A stretch of 32,940 nucleotides of DNA from Allomyces macrogynus ATCC 38327. Lineage: Eukaryota > Blastocladiomycota > Blastocladiomycetes > Blastocladiales > Blastocladiaceae. The notes under the pieces were generated by a model. It was not told the DNA's origin and made no database searches. It saw nothing but the letters and a program-made list of their open reading frames with translations. Position numbers and translations under genes: made by a program. Shown here piece by piece: positions 10,050 through 18,519 of this stretch. The stretch lies in the NCBI GenBank assembly GCA_000151295.1, contig GG745381.1, positions 14,188 through 47,127 of the forward strand. The letters run 5' to 3'. Position 1 is the stretch's first letter, and each line of letters begins with the position of its first letter.

Positions 10050-11417
10050 ATGCGCCACGGCGACCCGATGCCCGCGACCACCAGCATGCCGCAGCGCGCC
10101 ACGATGCCGAGACCAAATGGCAATCATTCACGCTCGGTCAGCAAGAGGACGAGTACTGCGCCCGTAGCACGCCGACAAATCAAGGTCGGCCTACCACTCC
10201 ACGCGCTCGGTTTACCGGCACGCGTGCGCACCAAGTTGCTCGATGCTGCGCTTTTCCACGCGGCCGACATCAAGCCGCTGACCTCGGCCGAGCTCGCGCT
10301 AGGTGAACCACCGTGACGCTCCTTGTTTTGTTCAACGGCAATGCTCGCTGACCAACAACTCGATGTGCAGACCTGGCCGTCTCCGACGCGACCGTGAGGC
10401 TCGTGCGCACGCAGGCCATGGTGCCCGACGGTGTGTGTGCGCAGTTTTCGCTCGAACGCATCCGCCTGTGATCACAGACTGAACCACGGTTCGATAAAGA
10501 CTCGATCTTCACGTCATGCACGACCCTGCTCGCGACCCCGTCCTTGCCACCCATGTCGACGGGCATCGCGCCGTTCGATACGCTCCTGAATGGCGGGTTT
10601 GCACGAAGCGCCATCTCAGAACTGTCAGGCGCATCGGGTGCGGGCAAGTCAGCGATCCTGTGCGTCCTTTGACCACTCCTCTGTTCCGCTCGCTTCCTCG
10701 TCTCGACTGACCGACCACTTGCCCCCCAGCGCCGCCATGATCCTCCACCTCCTCCGCACCCCCGCCCCATCCGCACCCCGCATCGTCGCGCTCGACACTG
10801 ACGGCGCCCTCACCTCCACCCTGCGCACCGCATACCACCAGCACCCGCACTTGCCGTGGCCCAACCTCGACCTGCGCCGCATCCACGACCTGCCGCACCT
10901 CGTCGACACCGTGTCCACCATTTCTTCCCAAACCCCACCGACCCTGCTGATCATCGACGCCGTCACAACGCACCTCGCATCCTTCACTGACCTTGTTGCG
11001 CGTGCGCGCGCCGTGCACGTGGCCGCGCAGGCCGTGCGCGGACTGGCCGTCCGCAACGGAACAGCCGTGGTTCTGGCGGCGCGGCAAGCGGAGGGGCCGG
11101 CGGTCGGGCCGTGGACGGCGGTAGCTGGGTTGAGGGTGGCGGTGAAGAAGGGATCGGGCGGAAAAGTGGGCGTGGTGGTGGTCAAGGGGGATCGGATGGG
11201 GCGGAGGGCCGAGTGGAGGGTGGATGTGGAGGGGGTCGCAGTGGAGCAAGTGGTGGAGAGGAGGAAGGTGGTCTTGGCATTGGAGGAGGAGGAGCCGTGG
11301 GAGGACGTGGAGCCCGAGGAGGACGCGCGGGTTGCGGCGTATGGCGGCTGCATGGTGGACGAGGAGGAGGAGGAGCGGTACGAGGAGGTGGAGCCGGATG
11401 CGCTGATGCTGGCGTGA
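10050..11417 (+). CDS. RAD51-family recombinase paralog, Walker A intact
   Basis: A RecA/RAD51-type ATPase paralog expected to act in homologous recombination. Inferred exons: 10050-10302, 10371-10432, 10478-10659, 10730-11417 (394 aa). The N-terminal helix-hairpin-helix region (about 45-100; GLPARVRTKLLDAALF, then LTSAEL) resembles RAD51C-type N-termini. The core starts STGIAPFDTLLNGGF (132-146), then Walker A GASGAGKS (156-163) directly before a phase-2 intron, and Walker B LLIID (238-242). A conserved C-terminal block VVVVKGDRMGRRAEW follows. The tail (about 320-394) is strongly acidic. The third intron is mirrored exactly in the decayed copy at 14238-15448. Intron 2 would be only 45 nt and is the least certain junction. 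Assignment to RAD51B, C, D or XRCC2 is not possible by eye; RAD51C is the nearest impression. Confidence 0.8.
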
Positions 11418-11873
11418 AGGGCCAATATCGGTCCCGAATTTGTTGTACGTTACCTTCAAGGCGAGAATATGATGGGCATGTGCGTTTGGTCGGTGGCTGT
11501 GGTCGTGGTCATGGAGAATCACAGGGCTGCTCGGCGAGGAGAGGAACGAGAGCAGAAAGCTGAACCGATGGCATCGCGGAGCGCGAGCTTGGCCGAGCCT
11601 GGAGCTCTTGCGGCTGTTGGGCGCCAACCGGCCGTGCGCGACGCGTTTTTTATCACGATGCCATCAACGGCCGACCGCCTGGACTCGTCTCGTCGACCCT
11701 TCGATCGAATCTCGCCGCATCCACTCCTCTGCTACTGTAAACTCCAGGCCCGTACCGACTGCCCGCAACGTTGGCAAAGGCTCGCAGCCGATAACTTGCC
11801 GCACGCGCCGGCCACCCGCTGCAAAACAAGCGACCGCGCTTCCACCCCTTGGACCCGGCACTCAACCAGCACG
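11418..11873. other. intergenic, MFS gene promoter region
   Basis: About 450 bases between the stop of the RAD51 paralog and the chosen start of the transporter, both plus strand. It should hold the 3' end of the former and the promoter and leader of the latter. The transporter frame stays open upstream to 11469, but that stretch shows no transporter-like sequence, and the ATG at 11874 has A at -3. Confidence 0.5.
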
Positions 11874-13917
11874 ATGCGCCTGCCATCACCTTCGCGCGCG
11901 GCCGACACCAAGGCCCAGGCAGCGCACGCGCGCGACACTAGCTCCTCGTCGTCGTCCTCTTCAAGCGCCAACGATGCTGCCGCCCTCGCCATTTCCGCGG
12001 CACCGGTACCTGCACCTGCACCAACGACGACACTGCATCGCCGCGTACTCGGCTTCATCTACCTGCACCCGGCCTTCTCGACCACACATTTTCTTGCGTT
12101 TCTCGCCGCCACCTTCTTCACCGTCGCCTTCTTTGTCTACATGAGCTCCGCGACCGCTTTTGTCCTGTCCGAGATCCTCGGTCTGAAAGAGGGACAGGGG
12201 AACGCCGCGGGTTCTCTCGCGTTTTACGACGAGTTGCTGTCGATGCTCATGGTCGTGGTCTGGGGGGTTCTGTCGGACCGTGTCGGGAGGAGGGCGATTT
12301 ACACGAGTACGTCGCTCGCCAAGGTGGAGCGGGATTGGAGTGGAGGGCGATCGCTGATCGCCATGATTACCCATTTATAGTCGGGTTCCTGCTCATGGGC
12401 GCCGGCATGCTCGTCTACCCGCTCGCGCGCAACCTCTATCCGCAACTCCTGCTCGCGCGGCTCCTCTACGCGCTTGGCGGTGCCGCGTGCAGCTGCATGG
12501 TACCGCTTCTCTGCGCCGCCGTCCCGATCGCCACACTGAGATTCACACTCAGATCTGGCCACTGAGCCTCGCCAACTGACTGCCGGCCATGTCCATGTGT
12601 ATAGCTCACCGCCGTCCTCGCCGACTGCGCCGGCAAACTGCGCGGCCGCATTTCAGGCCTCGTCGGGCTCGTTTCCGGACTCGGCGCGCTGCTCGGCGTC
12701 TTTGTCTTCCTGCCTTTACCCGCCTGGCTCGAAACCAAATTCTCGATCCCGCTCGGCCGCGGCGTGCAGGACGCATTCTTCTCCACCGGCGTCCTCGCCA
12801 TCGTATTCGCGGGGTTGTTCTGGGTCACCGCATCCCGCTCGTTTGCCACGACGACGACGACCACCACCACCTCCCCCACTTCCGCTGCCGCGGCACCAGC
12901 ACAGCGGTCCTGGCTCGCACAGGCCAAGCTCGGGATCACGGCCGCACGCGACTGGCGCGTGGCAGCGGCATACGCGGCCGGGTTTGCGGCGCGCGGGAAT
13001 ACGGTGATTGTGACGCTGTTTGTCCCGCTGTGGGTGAACCAGTACTATATCACTAACGGGCTCTGCGCAGTGACCGGGCTGGACCCGAATGATGAAGCAG
13101 CGGTGAAAACGTCGTGCCGTGCCGCGTTCACCAGGGCGTCGGTCGTATTGGGCGTCGTACAGACGTTTGCGCTGGTACTTTCTTGGCGCGCAAATGGGGG
13201 AGGAATGGAGACTGACTGACTGGCTGGCGGGTTGGATAGATTGGCGCGCCGCTCTGGGGCCTCCTTATGGACCGGTTCGCGACGACCGACGTGGACGTTT
13301 GTGATGAGGAGGAAGTGCCCGCACTTTCGGCGACGTCGCCGCTCCTCCCAACCCCACCCGCACCATCAAGTCGCCGTCGCCGCGCACGGACGCGATACTC
13401 GACGATCCCGCTCCTCGCGACCTGCGTCGTCGCGGGGCTCGGGTACCTCTTGCTGTTCCTGACCAGCGATCCGCGGCAAGGATCAGTGTTCCCGATTGCG
13501 CTTTTGGTCGGGTTCGGTACGCCCCCCCCCCCCCCCACTCTCCTCCCTTCTTCACTCATCCCGACCCTATTCCTAACCGCTCCACTCTCTCGAAAACTAG
13601 GCGAAATTGGGACCGTCATCACCTCCGTCGCCATGGTCGCTGCAGGCTACGTCGACTCGTCGGCGCGCGGCGCCGTTGCCGGGGTGTATTCCCTGTCGGG
13701 CGCGGCCGGGATCTTGGCCGCGACCAAGTTGGGTGGAGTCCTGTTTGATGCGTGGACGGCGACGGCGCCGTTCCTGTTGATGGCAGGCGTGCACGTAGTT
13801 GTCGCGGGAGTCGCGGCGGTGGGGGTTGTTGTGGAGGCGAGGAGGGCGAGGAGGGAGGCGGAGAGCAGGAGGGAGGTGGTGACACCAGTGTCGTCGCCTG
13901 AGCCGGCACGTCAGTAA
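11874..13917 (+). CDS. major facilitator superfamily transporter
   Basis: A polytopic membrane transporter; the substrate cannot be told. Inferred exons: 11874-12306, 12381-12499, 12605-13174, 13240-13516, 13601-13917 (571 aa). The cytosolic N-terminus holds a nine-Ser run. A first membrane segment (FLAFLAATFFTVAFFVYMSS) is followed by MFS motif A, GVLSDRVGRR, ending near residue 140, with TIGFLLMGAGMLVYPLARN restored by the first splice. Further on are GLVGLVSGLGALLGVFVFLP and, across the third splice, IGAPLWGLLMDRF, an internal motif-A-like repeat expected between helices 8 and 9. Intron 2 must use the donor at 12500: continuing in frame past it reads into sequence with no fit to the family. 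Intron 4 begins gtacg followed by 15 C and is a multiple of three without stops, so retention would not break the frame. The C-terminal tail is Arg/Glu-rich. Confidence 0.85.
13522..13536. repeat. C15 homopolymer inside MFS intron 4
   Basis: Fifteen C residues directly after the donor of the fourth intron of the MFS gene, on the coding strand. It makes an extreme pyrimidine tract, though it lies at the 5' end of the intron rather than near the acceptor. Confidence 0.85.
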
Positions 13918-14237
13918 GTCGGGCTGGATGGGGGAATGGAAATGGAGGGCGTGTTTTTCATCCTCGGCGCAGTACTGATGGCGCGCGTGTGATCTTGTGC
14001 GGGTGGATTGCACTGCTGCCACGACGAGAGCGCGACAGCGACCGACATCGGCGAGGAATGTCCGTGGACCAACGCGACGGATCATGTTCATCGTTGCACG
14101 ACCACAACCATCACACATTGGATGGATTCTGCCCTGTCTTCACCAACGTCGTCCATGCATAAATATCGTGGTCCCCCCGTCAGCCTGATCCCCCTCGCCC
14201 TTGCCCAGTCCTCACATCGTTGCCAAAACCCCGCGCA
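13918..14237. other. convergent intergenic region
   Basis: This lies between the stop codons of the MFS gene (plus) and the second RAD51-like copy (minus). It contains an AT-richer patch with CATAAATA near 14158 that could belong to a 3' UTR. No gene is seen. Confidence 0.5.
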
Positions 14238-15448
14238 TCACCCCTTGTCATTCCATCGCCTACTCCGCATCCAATCCATACACCCGCGTCTTCCAGATCG
14301 GTGCGTCCGCGTCCCCTCCCTCTCCACCACCACCACCTCCTTCGCAGCACTTATGACCGGCCATTCGGCGTGCTCCCCCACCCGCTCGCCCTTGACCACC
14401 TCCGCCTCCAATACCACACCCATCCCATCTGCGTGCGTCCGCACCACGACGCTTGTATCTGCCACCGCTGTCCAACTCACTGTGCCCGCCCCACCTGCGG
14501 ATGGCGCCGCGACCAAGACCGCCGCCCCGTGCACTTTGGCGAGTGCGTGCACGGCCTTGGCCGCGCGTAACCGCGCCATCGTCGTCGTCGTGGCCGAATC
14601 GCTGCCGTCGTCGTGAATGACCAGGACGGCGGCGATGGTGAGGGACGAGTCGATGGCGGCAGCCAGGTCAGAGACGTGCAGGTCGCGCAGGACGAGGAGC
14701 GGCACGTTTGGGGGGCCGGCATGAAGCAGCAAGGCAGTGAGAGCGCCGGTCGTGTCGAGCACGACGATGGGAGTGGAGGGCGAGAGGTGCTGGATCGTCG
14801 ATGCGCTAGGGAGGGAGGGAGGGAGGGAGGGAGGGACGAGGGAGTGAGCAGCAGCGAGGCGAGGCGAGGCGATGTGAGGGCACACGGACAGGATCGATGC
14901 CGTGCACGCGCCCGAGAGGACCGTGATGGTGGACGGCGCGAACCCGCCGCCGAGAAGCGCGTCGAGCGGAGCGATGCCCGTGGCGAAGTGGCGCGCCGGG
15001 CCGGCGGACGTGGCGGCGGCGGCGGCGGTGGTGGGGGTGGTAGTGGTGGTGGGGCAAGAAGTCGGGGTCGCGAGCATGTGTGGGCGCAGGGCGTCGCGGG
15101 CTTGTGTACGTGAGGAGAAGGCGAAGAAGTCAAGGAAGTTGGCGGCCACACTTTTGACACGATTTATGTCGTGGGGGATAACAACGGAGCCGAAAACGTA
15201 GTAACGCCGCGCCGCGTCAGCATGGCGACGCGCGGGCAGGTGGATGTGGAACTGATGGAGGGAATCGAAAAGTCGACCTTGGTTGGCGTAATACGTGCTT
15301 CCATCGTGTGACGCGACGATGGGGAAGATGATGCGGGGTGATGCGGGACCAGCAACCACGAGACGCGGCTGATGTGCACGCACGCTGCGCCTGTCGACGA
15401 GACGACGTCCACCAGCATGGCTGCAACAGCTGCGGCAGTACTTAGCAC
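14238..15448 (-). pseudogene. second RAD51-like copy, Walker A lost, probable frameshift
   Basis: A paralog of the 10050-11417 gene in apparent decay. The core reads ATGIAPLDALLGGGF, then LSGACTASIL where the intact gene has LSGASGAGKSAIL: the glycine-lysine of Walker A is gone and the loop is three residues shorter. An 84-nt intron (14889-14806) lies at the same place and phase as in the intact gene; after it come IVVLDTTGALT, Walker B-like VLVIHDD and EVVKGERVGEHAEW. The N-terminal hairpin is split between two frames: RVAMLTRRGVTTF and LLSP in one, HDINRVKSVA in the next, meeting at a run of five G (plus strand 15173-15177). One extra base there would join them; as read, the first frame meets a stop. 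It could be a pseudogene, a sequencing error, or a shorter non-catalytic paralog. The start near 15448 is uncertain. Confidence 0.65.
14806..14837 (+). repeat. (GGGA)n tandem repeat in intron
   Basis: About seven GGGA/GGAG units on the plus strand next to the acceptor of the intron in the second RAD51-like copy. On the coding (minus) strand it forms the pyrimidine tract. Four or more G3 runs make a G-quadruplex possible on the plus strand. Confidence 0.85.
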
Positions 15449-15642
15449 ACCAAGGACAGTTCTGTCTTCTTACTGTGAGCGTGCGCTTCAATACGACAAC
15501 CGCACCATTTCGCTTCAAGTCGCCTGCGGCTCCCTGATCTTCAGCACCAAAACGCTGCCCGCGTCCGTGCACGCGCTCGACACGACTGCAAGCCCCTGAG
15601 CGCGGCGACACGCCAGAGGCCTGGGCAGGGACCATGAGTGGA

Positions 15643-15722
15643 CGGCAACCGTCCTGACCGCGGACGTGAAGTGAGCGGCGCCATAAACGAGCAAAGTTGC
15701 CATGCAACAAGCAAACCTCTGT
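15643..15722 (-). repeat. duplicated upstream segment, copy 1
   Basis: On the minus strand this lies upstream of the second RAD51-like copy and aligns with 16916-16992 at roughly 75-80 percent by eye, with a few small gaps. The best-kept core reads ATGGCGCCG (minus strand), then GCGGTCAGGAC. It shows that the two RAD51-like copies were duplicated with their 5' flanks. Confidence 0.7.
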
Positions 15723-15815
15723 GATCGACTTCGCCATCCTCTGACCCACCACAAACCTACGCGACGGTGGTCATGCTCGTACAATGATCACGATGTTTGC
15801 CAACCATCACCTGGC

Positions 15816-16026
15816 GAGGGGGTTTCAAATTTCCAGGAGGGGACCTCCAGATGGCTCAAACTAACGACCTTTTTTTCCCCAGAGGTTCGCTCGCACTGCT
15901 TGCACCTGGAACACCGGAACACCATCTGCAAGTGCACCGGCAAGGTTTTTGTTGCCGGAGCGGTGGCAGGTAGCGTTCCAGGTCCAGAACAAAACACATT
16001 CACATCCTGGAAATTGAAGCCCCCTC
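15816..16026. mobile_element. foldback / MITE-like element with 22-bp inverted ends
   Basis: The left end 15816-15838 (GAGGGGGTTTCAAATTTCCA, then GGA) is a near-perfect inverted match to 16005-16026. Further inside, ACCTGGAAC (15904-15912) pairs exactly with 15975-15983, and CCGGCAA (15937-15943) pairs with 15952-15958 around an 8-nt loop. The whole 211 bp therefore folds into one long imperfect hairpin; the left arm is longer. No transposase and no clear target-site duplication are visible. It sits between two copies of a duplicated gene. It could also be a hairpin RNA locus. Confidence 0.6.
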
Positions 16027-16171
16027 TTGATCCGGTCAGTCACCCGCACCGACCATTCATCGTCTTAGTCCCAGGTCTGGTCTGGCGAATAATCCCCATA
16101 CATGACATAAATCTACGGTGCGTCAAACCCGAGCGAGCGCGTCCCCTCCTCCCCCGCACTTTCCTTGCAGA

Positions 16172-16992
16172 TCAGGCCGCGCCCTTCCCATCAGCTTCTT
16201 TGACCATCCACTCAGCGCACGGACCCGTCTGCTCGCCCTTGACCACCTCGGCGGCCACGACCTTCGCTCCATCGCGCGTGATCGCGACCCGCGTCGTCGC
16301 CACCCCTGTCCACAGACTCGTCTCGCCCGTGTCGTCAGCAATGACGGCGGCCGTCCCGCGCTTGTAAGACAGCTTCTGTGCGGCCTTGACTGCATGCATT
16401 CGCGCGGGGATGGGCACAAACGTCTTGATTGTCCCGGGATCGTCATCGTGGATGAGCAGAACGGTGGGGTCAACACGCAATATGTATATCGCAGCACGTC
16501 ACGTCACGTCACGTTGTGCTGTGCTGCCGAGTGCCAGGGCATGGCGCACAAATGGAGATGGTGTGGAAGAAGGCGCGAGGAAACATGGCGGATGGCGCGC
16601 GACGCGACGATTAAGGATAGTGATGTGGGGAGAATTTGGGCGCGAGACGCGACGCGAATCGATTAGCAAGTGCGAGTGGCAAGACTGGCGCTGTGGCAAT
16701 GGCAGCATGATTCGCGTCACGCGCGGTTCCACAGGTCAAGGTGGCGCGTTCCACCAAGACCGTGAATGCAATATGATCGTCTCTCGGCAGCAGCAGCAGC
16801 TCCTGGGAGTGTCTTTGATACCAACACGATGCTCATGGGCATGACGCACACCTAGACAGCGACGACTGCGAGGCGAAGGCAACGACACACTGGAGACCCA
16901 GATATTGTGATCCACGGCAACCAACTGTCCTGACCGCAAACGTGAACGGCGCCATGAAGAGCAAGCAAGTAATGTGCAACTGCAAATCTCTG
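16172..16992 (-). pseudogene. third RAD51-like remnant, internally deleted
   Basis: The open part, 16480-16172, encodes a fragment starting at Walker B (DPTVLLIHDDDPG) and running through the family C-terminal block AAEVVKGEQTGPCAEW, closest to the second copy (IHDD, EVVKGE, AEW shared). Upstream in frame there is a TGA within a CGTGA repeat (plus strand 16496-16516), and no Walker A or hairpin region is found. Yet 16916-16992 matches the 5' flank of the second copy, so the middle of the gene, about 650 bp relative to that copy, has been lost. The C-terminal codons are still well kept, which suggests recent loss. Confidence 0.65.
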
Positions 16993-17123
16993 TCTTCTTC
17001 GCAAACGGTACTCTGCTACAACCACCACCACCACCACCTTCCTCCTCCGTGGCGAAAGCCGTGCTGGTCTCGCCGATCCACGCGCCGACGATCCTCCCTC
17101 CCCGTTGGGCCCGTCGTTGATCC

Positions 17124-18160
17124 CTACTCGCTCGCACGACCCTTCCCCTTCCCCATCGCCACCTCCCACGTGAACTTGCGCATCGCCTCGTTGTTCCGCG
17201 CCCGGTAGGCGGCCTTGTCGCTCTCCGGCAACTCCTTCCACAGCCGCGACGCCTCCGTGGCCACCTTGGTCATATCGCGCTGAATCTCGGCCGGCATGTT
17301 GGGCCGCTGGTCCATCATGAACATTTGGAACGCGTTCAGCGGGCGTTTCGGGCCCGTCTTCTTGGCCGCGGCGCGTTCCTAACACGTCGGGCATGCCGTT
17401 AGGGAAACCGGGGGGGGGGGGGGGGGAGCGAAGAGAGAGGGGACGGAGGGTCCAGAACGTACCTTCTTGATCGACTTGGTCACGACCTCGGCCGCGGCCT
17501 TCCGCTCGCGCTCGGCGCGCTGCTCGAGGGTGAATTGCCGCTCGTAGTCGGCCATCGCGATCTCGTAGGCGAGCTTGAGTTTGGCGTACTGGTCCTTGTA
17601 CTCGTCGCGCTCTATCCTAAAGTATGAGTGTGGATGTCGTTCGGCATATGCGCAGCCAAGGGTGAACAACGCACCGGCATCAGACAGGGCCTCCCACATG
17701 GGCTTGAGCTGCTTGAACCAGTCGGTCGGCTTCACGTCGGCGGGCCGGTTGGCCGACATGGCTGCCGTGAAGAGGGCAAACGAGTTCTGGTGTGGAACGC
17801 GCGGGACTTTCCTGGTCAGAACGCCGTCCCAGTACACTTGGCTTCGACTCAGTACAGGGAGAAGAAGTCTGTACCGGCGGCCGCTTGGGCGGTTCCGGGA
17901 TCGTATCGCCACTCGCCGCCGCGGCAGCGTGCACGACGGGCGTCGTCTGGTCTAGATATCGTCGAATCGCGCCGTGCCAAACGGTGTGAGTCGATCCGAT
18001 CCCAAACGATGCGCTGTTCTCTTGGGCGAGAGCACGTACAGAAGCGCGGCGGCGCGGCGAACACGCGCGCGGCCGCGGGACGCAGGGCAACCGTGGCGGG
18101 CGCGATGCGCAGCGCGGTCATGGCGCGCACGAGCGTGGTGGTCGAGGCGATCTTGAGCAT
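17124..18160 (-). CDS. mitochondrial two-HMG-box protein (TFAM/Abf2-type)
   Basis: Expected to package or transcriptionally activate mitochondrial DNA. Inferred exons (minus): 18160-18040, 17951-17875, 17786-17675, 17611-17463, 17378-17124 (237 aa). Residues 1-40 are rich in Arg, Ala, Ser and Thr with no acidic residue, a typical mitochondrial presequence. HMG box 1 starts at PKRPP (62-66), continues NSFALFTAAMSANRP after a splice, and ends through ALSDAERDEYKDQYAKLK, whose Ala-Glu junction is created by intron 3 (acceptor GATAG, not the TTTAG five bases earlier, which would break the frame). A charged linker, about 125-160, leads to box 2 (GPKRPLNAFQMFMMDQRP, then LWKELPESDKAAYRARN). The C-terminus is short and basic, MGKGKGRASE. 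A C17 run lies in intron 4. A nuclear HMGB role is the alternative; the presequence argues against it. Confidence 0.88.
17410..17426. repeat. G17 homopolymer (C17 on the coding strand) in HMG intron 4
   Basis: Seventeen G residues on the plus strand, hence a pure C tract in the fourth intron of the HMG-box gene, upstream of its acceptor. It would act as, or replace, the polypyrimidine tract. Confidence 0.88.
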
Positions 18161-18519
18161 GGTTGATGCAAGTTGATGGACGGGCCGGATCACTGTTGGG
18201 CGAGAGGGAGAGGTGCAAATGTAGCACGTGGGAATCTTCTCGGCGGCAGCGATGAACAACGTCACGGTGGTCGTAGTTGGTCGCGATGCAAGCGAGGAGA
18301 GAGAGAGTGCAAAGAGGTCAAGAGCCCGGAATCCTGCCTGACGCTGTTCATGTATGCTCTTTGGTTGTTTGTTTGCTTCGTGGTCAAGGAAAACTGCTGC
18401 CCCGACATCCGACATGGTTGAGGCGCGAAGTCGCCCTCTGCAAGCAAGGGGGCCACCAGGGGCACCAGGGGTACTCTGATTTTCGACATCCGGTCAACAC
18501 TGATCGCCTTCACGCTCGC
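18161..18519. other. upstream region of the HMG-box gene
   Basis: About 360 bases between the HMG-box start (18160, minus) and the stop of the next minus-strand gene. It should contain the HMG promoter and the 3' UTR of the FANCA-like gene. It is less GC-rich than its surroundings, and no open frame is recognisable. Confidence 0.5.

Noticed and set aside
12500..12604. In-frame extension of MFS exon 2 to the stop near 12563
   Set aside because: Reading on gives sequence without transporter character and a stop. Splicing at the GTACCG donor joins CSCM to LTAVLADCAGKLRGR, matching MFS family sequence.
14008..15113. Plus-strand frames of 202 and 166 codons across the second RAD51-like copy
   Set aside because: They are antisense to a region whose minus-strand translation matches the intact RAD51 paralog, including intron position.
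17620..17674. Retention of HMG intron 3 as coding sequence
   Set aside because: The 63-nt interval is in frame and open, but it would insert 21 residues into a helix of HMG box 1. Removing it gives the expected SDAERDEYKDQY.
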